A stretch of 64,000 nt of DNA from Microbacteriaceae bacterium (GCA_025463545.1 JAODAR010000007.1:81514-145513); one strand, 5' to 3'. Shown: positions 24,990 to 32,226, counted from the stretch's first letter. The notes: generated from the letters alone by a model not told the origin. A program made the numbers and translations.

Positions 24990-25301
24990 TCACAGCTCGA
25001 CCTCGAAGAGCGGAGGGATGGTGGCCTCGAGTGCCACTTGCTTGTAGCCGGCGTCGGCGAGCATGTCGGAACGCGCGCGTCGCTTAGTCGCGGCTGTCCC
25101 GTCGAAGCCCTCGGACGACCACTGCCAGACGCTTCGCTTCGTGCCTGGTCGGGTGCCCTCAACCTCGATCTCGCGCACTGTGCCGATGTGAGCGAATGTG
25201 CTGAGCGGATTGAGAGCGACCAGACCATCCCGATCCGTCAGGACGTTGACGGAGACGTTGACGCCGTTCTGCTCAACGAGCACTTTCGTCACGGCGCTCA
25301 C
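24990..25301 (-). CDS. Early phage hypothetical protein, 103 aa
   Basis: GTG 25301, preceded by the GGTGGTG of the junction repeat. It begins SAVTKVLVEQNGVNVSVNVL and has WQWSSEGFDGTAATKRRARS and MLADAGYKQVALEATIPPLF. It looks like a small alpha/beta protein. Separated from the next leftward gene by rightward genes. No function recognised. Confidence 0.6.
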   Translation of the reverse strand: MSAVTKVLVEQNGVNVSVNVLTDRDGLVALNPLSTFAHIGTVREIEVEGTRPGTKRSVWQWSSEGFDGTAATKRRARSDMLADAGYKQVALEATIPPLFEVEL

Positions 25302-25306
25302 GCTGG

Positions 25307-25325
25307 CACCACCGATAGAGTGCGG
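25307..25325. repeat. 19-bp junction repeat, copy 2 (promoter of 25349)
   Basis: Identical to 22655-22673, again six bases past the start of a leftward gene (25301). TAGAGT lies at 25316-25321. Here the rightward ATG is 27 bases beyond the box and has an AAAGGA ribosome site. Confidence 0.75.
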
Positions 25326-25348
25326 TTACCCAACCAAAGGATGCGCCC

Positions 25349-25597
25349 ATGGCAACAATCACTCCCGATTTCACTTCTGGACTCTCTGCAGCTGTACTCG
25401 CAGCCAATCGCGCGCTCGGCGTCTCGCCGTCGGCTCCCCACGGCGCCCAGGTCGACGACGCCATCGGTCGTACTGACGACTTGCACGACGCGGCCCGCGA
25501 GATGCTTACTGCGATCGAGAACATCCAGAACTGGCAAGCGGAGGTAAACCACGCGCTCCGGGAGCTTGGCATTTACGTTCCCCTCGAAGGGGAGTAG
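25349..25597 (+). CDS. Small soluble moron protein, 82 aa
   Basis: ATG 25349 with AAAGGA eight bases upstream and the shared TAGAGT box further up. The product is soluble and helical (FTSGLSAAVLAANRALGVSP, TDDLHDAAREMLTAIENIQN, ALRELGIYVPLEGE). It might be a regulator or partner of the other rightward genes with the same promoter box. No family recognised. Confidence 0.6.
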   Translation: MATITPDFTSGLSAAVLAANRALGVSPSAPHGAQVDDAIGRTDDLHDAAREMLTAIENIQNWQAEVNHALRELGIYVPLEGE

Positions 25598-25605
25598 CTC
25601 GAGTT

Positions 25606-26559
25606 TCACGCGGCGACCTCCCCACGCTTCTCGGCGACGATCTCCCGGATTCGGGCAACAGTCTCGTGGTCCTTGCCGAGGATGACCGCTGCGGCCGCGC
25701 CAATCTTCGAAGCTTCAGCGCTGGTGGCAGCGGCATCCGCTTCGGCGGCCCAGTCGCGCTCCGACTCGTCGACCTTCCCGGCTTCTACCGTGGGGGCGTC
25801 GTGTGTGCGGGGCCCGGTCTCGGTGTCGTGCAAGCCGAGCTTCCGCCAGAACATGTCCATGGTGAACTCCGGGACGCGAGTGCGCTCGGCGAGCTGCAAC
25901 CGAACTGAGCGGACGCCTGAGATGTACGTCTCGCCTCGGGCAGGCATCTCGATAACGGCGCCAACGTCGAACGGCAGCGACTTCTCGGCCTGGACCTTGA
26001 GTTGCTTCTCCTTGGTCGGCTTGCCGTCGCCATCCATGACGGTGACGGACTCGAGGCGGGCGGTGACGATCGAGGGGCCCTGGTGTGCGCGGATCGCGTC
26101 CATGACGTGGTTCCACTGCGACTTCGCCACGTTCCACAGGTCCATGGAGATAGGCGAGTCACCGGTCGGCTCGCTCCGGTTGTACTTCTTCGCCGCTGCT
26201 CTTGCCCGGGCGTTCGCGGTCGCCTGGGCGTTGTCGGTGATGAGGTTCCACAGCCGGGTCATGGAATCGACGACGAGCAGGATCTGCGTGCCGTCCTTCG
26301 GTTGCGGGAGCGCGGCGATCTCAGTGAGCACTGCGAGGATGCCACGGTAGGTGCCGTTGTGCTCGACGATGTCGAAGTCGGCGATGAGGCCGTACTCGTC
26401 GGGGGAGTCCTCACCGATGCCCACCCAGTAGGTGGCGCTGATGAGGTCCGAGCCGGCCGCGAGTGCGGCGCCGTACGACTTGCCGGTCTTCTCTGCGCCG
26501 GCGATGAGGGTGATCGGCCAGGAGGGCTTCCCGGTGGGCTTGCGTGTTGCGATGGTCAT
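25606..26559 (-). CDS. RecA-fold ATPase, Sak4-like single-strand annealing/recombination protein
   Basis: 317 residues, ATG 26559 overlapping the exonuclease stop by four bases. A RecA-type Walker A (GAEKTGKS, residues 21-28) near the N-terminus and a Walker B-like strand (ILLVVDSMTRLWNLIT) are clear. AKSQWNHVMDAIRAHQGPSI, then VTARLESVTVMDGDG, also fits the phage AAA/RecA-core family often called Sak4. Together with the YqaJ exonuclease and SSB it forms a phage recombination module. A long acidic Ala-rich tail (from ~residue 245) may bind a partner. Confidence 0.78.
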   Translation of the reverse strand: MTIATRKPTGKPSWPITLIAGAEKTGKSYGAALAAGSDLISATYWVGIGEDSPDEYGLIADFDIVEHNGTYRGILAVLTEIAALPQPKDGTQILLVVDSMTRLWNLITDNAQATANARARAAAKKYNRSEPTGDSPISMDLWNVAKSQWNHVMDAIRAHQGPSIVTARLESVTVMDGDGKPTKEKQLKVQAEKSLPFDVGAVIEMPARGETYISGVRSVRLQLAERTRVPEFTMDMFWRKLGLHDTETGPRTHDAPTVEAGKVDESERDWAAEADAAATSAEASKIGAAAAVILGKDHETVARIREIVAEKRGEVAA

Positions 26560-27533
26560 GCTGACTCTCCCAGTGCGTAGGGGACGTGTGACGTGCGGTC
26601 GCGGGTGACGCAGTCGGCACAGTCGGGGTGGTGTTCGGTGTGGGTTTTGACGTTCACGCGCTGCTGGCCGCGGCGGGGCCGCAGCTCGAATACGTTCTTC
26701 TCGTTGTGGGTGGCGAACTGGGCGGTGCGGTCTTCACCGTCGAGGATCATGTAGGCCTCGAAGTAGAAGCGCAGCGCTTCGATGTCGGCCTTCGCGGTGG
26801 ACTCGCGTACTTTGGCGTCACGCCAGCGTTCGACCATTTCGAGAAAGAGGTCGTCGGCTTCGGTGGTGGCTTTCGGGGTGACTGGCCACATGCTCGCGAG
26901 ATCGTCGCCCATGATCGGGTCGGGTGTCTTTCCGCCGATGACATTGATGTGCCAGTAGTCCTTGAGCGTGCCGAGCAGGTGGTTCTGCACGAACTCTTCG
27001 GATTGCGGAACCCAGATCACTTCGAGCTCGTTGCCGTCGAACAGGACACCCACCCATCCGCCTGGCGCACCAGTGATGAACGCTTGCTGGCGCACCTGGA
27101 TGGTGTACTTCGGCGGCACGTGTGGGGCGCCGAACTCGTCGTACCAGTCCTTCTTCATGAAGGCAGACACGTTCTTGATTTCCAGCGGCACGATGCCGTA
27201 ATCGGGCGAGTCCACCCGGGCGTCGAGCGTGCCCAGCAGGTGTGGTTGCTCGATCGACTGCAGCAGTCCCTCGGATGGAAGGATTTCCCCAATTTCAGGG
27301 AACTCCTCGGCGATTGCCTCCACGATCACGGCTTCCATGCGGTGACCCCAACGCATCCGTTCGTTACCGATGTCGGTAACTTCGGGGTTGCGCTTGTCCT
27401 GCCACACGGTGAGGGGCGTGCCCCATTTCGTGTCGCCGAGGATCGCGGCGGCCTCGGATGCGCCGATGCCGCACTTGCGACCGCGCAGCCACTCGGGGGT
27501 GTTGCTCTCGGCGCACAGCACGCGGTAGCTCAC
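26556..27533 (-). CDS. YqaJ-type viral exonuclease
   Basis: 325 residues, GTG 27533 overlapping the 32-aa gene stop (GTGA). Key features of the YqaJ / lambda-exonuclease fold: CGIGASEAAAILGDTKWGTP, MRWGHRMEAVIVEAIAEEFP, HLLGTLDARVDSPD and VPLEIKNVSAFMK (the D...ExK core), then YTIQVRQQAFITGAPGGWVG. It degrades one strand of double-stranded DNA to make ends for annealing by the neighbouring ATPase. The C-terminal CxxC-like ending (HHPDCADCVTRDR) is an extra. Confidence 0.88.
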   Translation of the reverse strand: MSYRVLCAESNTPEWLRGRKCGIGASEAAAILGDTKWGTPLTVWQDKRNPEVTDIGNERMRWGHRMEAVIVEAIAEEFPEIGEILPSEGLLQSIEQPHLLGTLDARVDSPDYGIVPLEIKNVSAFMKKDWYDEFGAPHVPPKYTIQVRQQAFITGAPGGWVGVLFDGNELEVIWVPQSEEFVQNHLLGTLKDYWHINVIGGKTPDPIMGDDLASMWPVTPKATTEADDLFLEMVERWRDAKVRESTAKADIEALRFYFEAYMILDGEDRTAQFATHNEKNVFELRPRRGQQRVNVKTHTEHHPDCADCVTRDRTSHVPYALGESA

Positions 27534-27628
27534 GAGCAGACCTCGTGCATCTCTTCGAGGTCGCCCAGGAGGTCGGGGCTTCCCTTGTAGTCGTCGCGGT
27601 CGTAGGCGAGTGAGTCGAGGTCGATCAT
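27530..27628 (-). CDS. Tiny acidic protein, 32 aa
   Basis: ATG 27628 overlaps the previous stop by four bases (ATGA); its stop overlaps the next start (GTGA). The sequence IDLDSLAYDRDDYKGSPDLL then GDLEEMHEVCS is acidic. Exact coupling at both ends makes a real gene likely. Function unknown; may bridge exonuclease translation. Confidence 0.6.
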   Translation of the reverse strand: MIDLDSLAYDRDDYKGSPDLLGDLEEMHEVCS

Positions 27629-27975
27629 GCGGACACCTCCGGAACCGGGAGAAGGTTCCCCGCCGTGGTGCGCCACTGCATCTTGAACCCGGCGACTGCG
27701 CGAAGCTCTCGCACGTCGGCTTCGTACTCGCGCCAGAGTTGATCTTCGACCCAGGAAGCCACGCCGCCGTAGTAGGCCTCGTAATACCCGTCATCGATCT
27801 TGTCGATCAGCTTCCGGAAGGCGTTGCAGTGCTCGCAGCAGCGATTAGTGAAGAAGTCGCCTTCCCACATGGCTGCGGTGTACACCGAGCGGTCACCGAT
27901 TTCGAGGCGCCGCCCGCACTCGTCGCAGCTGTAGACCTTGCGGCCCTTGACGATTCGGCTGTGTGAGAAGCTCAT
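27625..27975 (-). CDS. Zinc-binding early protein, 116 aa
   Basis: ATG 27975 (ATGA coupling). VYSCDECGRRLEIGDRSVYT, then FFTNRCCEHCNAFRKLIDKI gives two CxxC pairs in a treble-clef-like arrangement. A helical tail with many Trp and Tyr follows (YYGGVASWVEDQLWREYEAD). Similar proteins are common in actinophage early regions. No function assigned. Confidence 0.6.
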   Translation of the reverse strand: MSFSHSRIVKGRKVYSCDECGRRLEIGDRSVYTAAMWEGDFFTNRCCEHCNAFRKLIDKIDDGYYEAYYGGVASWVEDQLWREYEADVRELRAVAGFKMQWRTTAGNLLPVPEVSA

Positions 27976-28382
27976 TCCGTTACCTCCGTCATCGGGTCGT
28001 CGATCACCACGGGCCGGTCATCCCCGCCGCCTTCCAGCAGCCGGGCGAACGTCTCCAGCGTCATCGACACGTACTGGTCGGCCGGATTTCCGCTGCCGTG
28101 CTTCTTGTGTGCGACGACACCGATCACGGCGTCATCGTTTCCGCGTTCCACTTCGGCTTCCCGAATCCATCCGGGCAGGTTGTCCCGTGCGGTGTCCTTG
28201 CATTCGATGACGACACGCCCGCCGCGGATGGTGCGCACGCCACCGATGTCGCCGCGGTCCTTCGCGCCGGACTTCGCCCGCCGTTCAACACGGTCGTCGG
28301 CCAGGCGGAAGGCGAGGAACTCCGCGACCAGAGACTCGAAGCGTGTCCCGGCTGCCTTCGCTGATGCTCGGTTGCGGCTCAT
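27972..28382 (-). CDS. Holliday-junction resolvase-like PD-(D/E)xK nuclease
   Basis: 136 residues, ATG 28382. AGTRFESLVAEFLAFRL, then SGAKDRGDIGGVRTIRGGRV and VIECKDTARDNLPGWIREAE show the E...GD...ExK nuclease core of Hjc-like resolvases. It likely trims or resolves branched phage DNA before packaging. Located in the recombination part of the early operon. Confidence 0.75.
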   Translation of the reverse strand: MSRNRASAKAAGTRFESLVAEFLAFRLADDRVERRAKSGAKDRGDIGGVRTIRGGRVVIECKDTARDNLPGWIREAEVERGNDDAVIGVVAHKKHGSGNPADQYVSMTLETFARLLEGGGDDRPVVIDDPMTEVTE

Positions 28383-28465
28383 CGAATCGCCCCTTTCGCA
28401 ATCAGCCGCTCGACCATTTCGAGAGGCAGCGCGTAGGCAACGGCGTACCGTTCAGCGGCGGTCAC
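28379..28465 (-). CDS. Tiny protein, 28 aa
   Basis: GTG 28465 overlaps the upstream stop (GTGA), and its TGA overlaps the next ATG. The sequence TAAERYAVAYALPLEMVERL then IAKGAIR is a single helix with an amphipathic pattern. Coupling at both ends supports it; function unknown. Confidence 0.5.
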   Translation of the reverse strand: MTAAERYAVAYALPLEMVERLIAKGAIR

Positions 28466-28959
28466 AGTCCACCCTCCGCGAACTCGTCAGCGATGTTCTC
28501 TAGCACGAGGTACCGGATCGTCATGTTGTCGACGGCCCGTTTGATCGCGCGATTGCGGACCTCGGCCAGCACGCGCTCAACAGTCTCGGCTACCGGCTCG
28601 AGCTTGGTGAAGGGGGCGTGCCGTTCTAGGTGTCCGTCACCGACCGGGAAGAGCGAGTTTGTGTTGAGCAGGATCCAGTCACCGCGCTCATCGAGCTTGA
28701 ACACCCACGGGCCGCGATCGGTCAGGCTCGACAGGTACACACCCGGCTCGATCGGCAGCGGCGGCTTGGCCTTCTCGATGACGGTGATGGTGTAGCCCAA
28801 GTTCTCGTAGCTCTCGATGCTCGACGGGCCGAAGATGCTCGGTTCGCCCAGGTAGGGGCCATTCCTGAATATCGACCCTCCACCTGCAGTCAAAACGTCC
28901 TGGACTCGGCGCTTGCCCTTGACGGCCTCGATCAGGTCGCCCTCGTTGTAGTCGCTCAT
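28462..28959 (-). CDS. Early phage hypothetical protein, 165 aa
   Basis: ATG 28959, sharing a base with the upstream stop. It opens SDYNEGDLIEAVKGKRRVQD, with ITVIEKAKPPLPIEPGVYLS and WVFKLDERGDWILLNTNSLF in the middle, a pattern seen in many actinophage hypotheticals (LPTEPGVY...). The C-terminus is helical. Function unknown. Confidence 0.65.
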   Translation of the reverse strand: MSDYNEGDLIEAVKGKRRVQDVLTAGGGSIFRNGPYLGEPSIFGPSSIESYENLGYTITVIEKAKPPLPIEPGVYLSSLTDRGPWVFKLDERGDWILLNTNSLFPVGDGHLERHAPFTKLEPVAETVERVLAEVRNRAIKRAVDNMTIRYLVLENIADEFAEGGL

Positions 28960-29216
28960 CAGATGCCCAGCCCTTCACGGATCTCGGCGCGAACGCCCTC
29001 AACCTCGTTGCCCACCCAAAGCAGGCCGGTCAAGTTCTCCTCGGACTCCAACACGCGAATTAGGGTGGCGATCCGCTGCTGCTGCACCAGCGCGATAGTG
29101 GCGTGCACCCCGGCGCGTGCGATGCGGCGGTCTTTCAGTTCCGCGTTGGTCGTCTCCGCTACGGAGGCCAGCAGTTCTTCGGACTTGGCCAGGTGGTCGA
29201 TCTTCGTGTCGCTCAT
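28959..29216 (-). CDS. Early phage hypothetical protein, 85 aa
   Basis: ATG 29216 coupled to the previous gene (ATGA). All-helical: SDTKIDHLAKSEELLASVAE, ARAGVHATIALVQQQRIATL, EVEGVRAEIREGLGI. Looks like a small helical bundle. Function unknown. Confidence 0.6.
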   Translation of the reverse strand: MSDTKIDHLAKSEELLASVAETTNAELKDRRIARAGVHATIALVQQQRIATLIRVLESEENLTGLLWVGNEVEGVRAEIREGLGI

Positions 29217-29653
29217 GCTGCGACCTCGCTCTCAGCCAGGAGCTCAGCGAGCGGGTCGATGCAGCGCACCTCGAAGATCGGCTCTTCGCGCTCGGGCTTG
29301 GCTGGTTCGGCGGGAACGATGCGCGTGCCCACCTGCACCTTCTCGCATGAACCGGTGCCGGTGTAGAAGCTGAACGTCAGGCCGTTGCGATCCGTGCCGA
29401 CCAGATCGATCAGGCCGTCGCGGCGCTCGATGCTCAGTTCTGGCATGACGCTCAGCAGTCGGATAGCGGCGCGCTCTGCCGCGTTCTCACCCTCACCATC
29501 GTGGCGGTCGTATGCGTGCGCCTGAATCTGAATGTCACGGTTGAACTTGTCGCCGTTGTGAATGGCGGTCTTGTAAATCTTCACGCCCGCGGCCTCCGCG
29601 ATCTTGTTGAGTCGGTCAGCGAGCAGGTACTTGGCGTAGAGGTTGTCGATCAT
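29213..29653 (-). CDS. Early phage hypothetical protein, 146 aa
   Basis: ATG 29653 chosen (GGAACAG upstream) over a longer in-frame start. It begins IDNLYAKYLLADRLNKIAEA, then AHAYDRHDGEGENAAERAAI and LTFSFYTGTGSCEKVQVGTR. Mixed alpha/beta. No recognised domain. It ends overlapping the 85-aa gene. Confidence 0.55.
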   Translation of the reverse strand: MIDNLYAKYLLADRLNKIAEAAGVKIYKTAIHNGDKFNRDIQIQAHAYDRHDGEGENAAERAAIRLLSVMPELSIERRDGLIDLVGTDRNGLTFSFYTGTGSCEKVQVGTRIVPAEPAKPEREEPIFEVRCIDPLAELLAESEVAA

Positions 29654-29669
29654 GACTGTTCCTTTTCGG

Positions 29670-30197
29670 CTACTTGACGGCGGGAGTAAGGGCGGCGACG
29701 GCACCAGCGAGTGCCTGCTTGACGATCAGATCCGAGACCGACTTCTTGGCCGCGTCGATCGTGGGCTTGAGCTCCGCCATGACTTCCTTCTTCACGATGT
29801 CGTTGACGAGCTCGGACAGGTTGCCGGCGTTGTCGTAGCTGCTCCGGCTGTCGCGGGACGGTGCCTTGAGGTACTTCTCCAGGGAGGCCTTGGCGATGGT
29901 CTCGATCGACACCGGGTCACCCTCGGGTGCCCCGTTCCACGAACTGGTGGGCTGGATCGGCTTGGTCAGGATTTCGCGGAGGCGCTCCTTGACCTGAGCG
30001 TCCACCGACTTCTGGACCTTCTCTCGGATGGACTTCTCCATGCCGTCGTAGTGCGAGGATCCGATCAGGCGCTTGCTCACGCCCTCGACGACGCGGGTCT
30101 GAATGATGCCCTGGATGGTGTCGATGAGGACGAGCTCGCCCTCTTCGTTCTCCTCGCCGAGGTCGTCGAGGTTGATGGTGATGTTGATGCTGGTCAT
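29670..30197 (-). CDS. Early phage hypothetical protein, 175 aa
   Basis: ATG 30197 overlaps the upstream stop (ATGA). It starts TSINITINLDDLGEENEEGE and continues with amphipathic helices (MEKSIREKVQKSVDAQVKER, LSELVNDIVKKEVMAELKPT). It may be a coiled-coil assembly factor. Function unknown. Confidence 0.6.
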   Translation of the reverse strand: MTSINITINLDDLGEENEEGELVLIDTIQGIIQTRVVEGVSKRLIGSSHYDGMEKSIREKVQKSVDAQVKERLREILTKPIQPTSSWNGAPEGDPVSIETIAKASLEKYLKAPSRDSRSSYDNAGNLSELVNDIVKKEVMAELKPTIDAAKKSVSDLIVKQALAGAVAALTPAVK

Positions 30198-30361
30198 GAG
30201 TTGTGCCTTTCGATTGCGGCCATTGCGGCCAAAGTTGGTGCGGGGAGCATGAGTGCGAATCCCGCGAGGATGAGGAGGACCGGGGCCACGAGTGCGGCGC
30301 CGATGGAAGCGGTCAGGAAGCCGGCGAGGAACAGGGCGACGAGCCAGCGAGTGAGGCTCAC
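30194..30361 (-). CDS. Small membrane protein, 55 aa
   Basis: GTG 30361 (GTGA overlap). Two hydrophobic helices fill it: LTRWLVALFLAGFLTASIGA and APVLLILAGFALMLPAPTLA. It is produced from within the early operon; a role in membrane anchoring is possible. Confidence 0.55.
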   Translation of the reverse strand: MSLTRWLVALFLAGFLTASIGAALVAPVLLILAGFALMLPAPTLAAMAAIERHNS

Positions 30362-30552
30362 GGGGTCTCCACCTCCACCGTGTTGTGGTGGCCGCAGACT
30401 TCGCAGTCCCACCCGGCCTCGCCGTCGCTGTAGTGCACGTCGATCTCGGCTTCGTACTCGCAGGCGATCTCACCCGTCGCGCCGACGATGGTCCCGGCGC
30501 ACACGACGTCGACGGTGAGCACCGCGGCGTCCTGGCCAGAGCCGCGGCTCAC
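30358..30552 (-). CDS. Small zinc-ribbon-ended protein, 64 aa
   Basis: GTG 30552 overlaps the upstream stop. Strand-rich start (DAAVLTVDVVCAGTIVGATG) and a C-terminal CEVCGHHNTVEVETP. The CxxC plus HH may bind a metal. Function unknown. Confidence 0.55.
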   Translation of the reverse strand: MSRGSGQDAAVLTVDVVCAGTIVGATGEIACEYEAEIDVHYSDGEAGWDCEVCGHHNTVEVETP

Positions 30553-30893
30553 GAGGTCGCCCCGTTGATTGCGCGGGCGAGCGTGACCATGCGCTCGTCC
30601 GACTGCGACGGCTGCCGGTAAGAGACAACCTTCCGCTCCCATGCCAGCGACTCGCGCAGAACCCCTAAGAGGGGGTCGATGGTGCGGTGCAGGGTGACCA
30701 CGCCCTGGACCAGTTCCGACTCGCCCAGATCGATGCCGAGCCCGAATGAGAAGAAGTTTCCGTCTCCGTCAGTGTCGTCATCGGTTCGGAAGAAGACCTC
30801 TTGCTGATCGGCACCCTGCGTGACCAGCCCAGCGTCACCCTTTATCCGGGTCAGCTTCTCGATCGCCGCCTGGATCTCTTCGACCGCGCTCAT
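30549..30893 (-). CDS. Early phage hypothetical protein, 114 aa
   Basis: ATG 30893 (ATGA coupling). SAVEEIQAAIEKLTRIKGDA, then DGNFFSFGLGIDLGESELVQ and TLHRTIDPLLGVLRESLAWE; the helix-plus-strand pattern with TIDPLLGVLR is common among actinophage hypotheticals. Function unknown. Confidence 0.6.
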   Translation of the reverse strand: MSAVEEIQAAIEKLTRIKGDAGLVTQGADQQEVFFRTDDDTDGDGNFFSFGLGIDLGESELVQGVVTLHRTIDPLLGVLRESLAWERKVVSYRQPSQSDERMVTLARAINGATS

Positions 30894-31051
30894 GCGGCAC
30901 TGCCGAAGATGGTGTGCGCGCTGGGCTTGCAAGTCACGCAGGCGTAGCCAGCTGGAGGGTCGAATACCGACCCGCCGCGATTCCAGTACGCCGCAGCCAC
31001 ATCGCACCGCTCACCGCAGAGGTCACAGCGCAGATCAGGGTTGATGGTCAC
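30890..31051 (-). CDS. Small zinc-binding protein, 53 aa
   Basis: GTG 31051 overlaps the upstream stop. CDLCGERCDVAAAYWNRGGS then GYACVTCKPSAH shows two CxxC pairs. Short, coupled on both sides. Function unknown. Confidence 0.55.
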   Translation of the reverse strand: MTINPDLRCDLCGERCDVAAAYWNRGGSVFDPPAGYACVTCKPSAHTIFGSAA

Positions 31052-31353
31052 AGGAACATCACCGCCGCCAGGCCGAGTAGGGCAAAGACGATCAGCGCGA
31101 GGATGCCAGCGATCCACGCGAGCGGGTGCCGTTCCTTCCGGGCTCGATGTGCCACTGGCTGGACCGTCACGATCGCGCGATACCGCTTCGGCTCGACGTG
31201 CACGCGACGGGAGACGTGCTCGCGCACCCACGGGCGGTTCTCCATCAGGTCGAGGCGCGAGATCTCCGGGTCAGAGAACGCTTCCGGGGTGGGGCCGTCG
31301 ATGGCTTCCTTGTATGTGTCGAAGTTGGGTGGGGTGATCGGGCCGAAGCTCAT
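31048..31353 (-). CDS. C-terminally anchored membrane protein, 101 aa
   Basis: ATG 31353 (ATGA coupling). A soluble N-terminus (SFGPITPPNFDTYKEAIDGP) is followed by a single membrane helix at the very end (LAWIAGILALIVFALLGLAA). The topology suggests a tail-anchored cytoplasmic protein made early in lytic growth. Function unknown. Confidence 0.6.
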   Translation of the reverse strand: MSFGPITPPNFDTYKEAIDGPTPEAFSDPEISRLDLMENRPWVREHVSRRVHVEPKRYRAIVTVQPVAHRARKERHPLAWIAGILALIVFALLGLAAVMFL

Positions 31354-32168
31354 GAGCCGCTCACCGCCTGCAGGGCGCCGACGTGCAGACGCTGACGCAA
31401 CCGCTCGATACCCTTGACCGTCACGCGCACCTGAGGAGTGTTGACGATGCGATCGCCCGTCCCCGGGTGGTAGCGAAACGACGGCTTCTCGGACAGGTAT
31501 CCCTTGTCGACCCGCTCCGCATATGCGCGAGGCCGGCCGTCGCCGCCGCGGTACGTCCACTTGATCGACTCGAGCTGATCGAACAGCCGCGTCGGGCCCG
31601 TGGGGATGCCGGCACGGGCTAGGATCTTCGCGGCGTCACCGACCGAGTAGTCGCCTGCCGCAGACGCGATCGCATCCCACGCGTCGGCCTTCGGCTCCAG
31701 TTCCTTCACCTTCGCGAGCGCGTTCTGCGCCGCGGCGAGGATCAGGGTGATGCCCTCGATGCTCGTCGGGTCGAAGTCGACCGGCGCGAGTTCCTGCTTG
31801 CGGGTCTGCACGGCGAAATACTGCTGCGCCGCGGCGATCTCCGGCTTCCGTGCATCCGCGTTCTGGAAGAGGATGTAGCAGCCGTAACGGGTGAGCTCGA
31901 CATCCTCGATCTGGCGGAAGCCGCCTCGGGGCATCGGTGATGATTTAGGCGCGCCCCTAAAATGTTCGGACGCGTCGAGTCCGGAGGCGTTGACCGAAGC
32001 GATGGCGCGGTCGATAGCGTTGGAGAAGTCCTGCCAGGCTCCGTACCCGGCGAGTTCCATCAGGTCTCGTGCGCTCCACACCTCCCCATCGGTGAGGGTC
32101 ACTACGCGCAGATCATCCAATCTGGCGGCGTAGCTGGTAATCTCTGAACTGTTCAAGGCAGATTCCAA
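31350..32168 (-). CDS. Phage antirepressor (DinD/BRO-like N-domain, KilAC-like C-domain)
   Basis: 272 residues with a TTG start at 32168 (a later TTG at 32156 is also possible). Residues ~15-120 (VVTLTDGEVWSARDLMELAG, FSNAIDRAIASVNASGLDAS, FRQIEDVELTRYGCYILFQN, QQYFAVQTRKQE) match DinD/BRO-type domains. The C-terminal ~110 residues (DYSVGDAAKILARAGIPTGP, GYLSEKPSFRYHPGTGDRIV) match KilAC. Antirepressors of this type inactivate the phage repressor on induction. It follows the excisionase-like gene. Confidence 0.82.
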   Translation of the reverse strand: MESALNSSEITSYAARLDDLRVVTLTDGEVWSARDLMELAGYGAWQDFSNAIDRAIASVNASGLDASEHFRGAPKSSPMPRGGFRQIEDVELTRYGCYILFQNADARKPEIAAAQQYFAVQTRKQELAPVDFDPTSIEGITLILAAAQNALAKVKELEPKADAWDAIASAAGDYSVGDAAKILARAGIPTGPTRLFDQLESIKWTYRGGDGRPRAYAERVDKGYLSEKPSFRYHPGTGDRIVNTPQVRVTVKGIERLRQRLHVGALQAVSGS

Positions 32169-32178
32169 TCTGTTCTTC

Positions 32179-32216
32179 GGCCCATCGGTTGCACCCGGTG
32201 GGCCTTCTTCGTTATT
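32179..32216 (+). terminator. Hairpin with T-rich tail on the plus strand
   Basis: GGCCCATCGG (32179-32188) pairs with CCGGTGGGCC (32195-32204) with one T-G pair, followed by TTCTTCGTTATT. The T tail is on the plus strand, antisense to the early operon, so it may stop transcripts running rightward into the switch. In the leftward RNA the hairpin lies just before the antirepressor start. Confidence 0.45.
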
Positions 32217-32226
32217 GGGTCGCTCG

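Noticed and set aside
24646..24993. A 115-codon leftward frame coupled by TGATG to the gene at 24990
   Set aside because: The coupling looks good, but the protein is Arg/Pro/Gly-rich, is antisense to the 24357 gene and has no recognisable fold; the HTH remnant in another frame is more convincing.
22646..25228. An 860-codon open frame on the minus strand
   Set aside because: It runs antisense through four well-supported rightward genes, has Ser/Arg-rich shadow composition and no motif. The leftward genes in this stretch use other frames.
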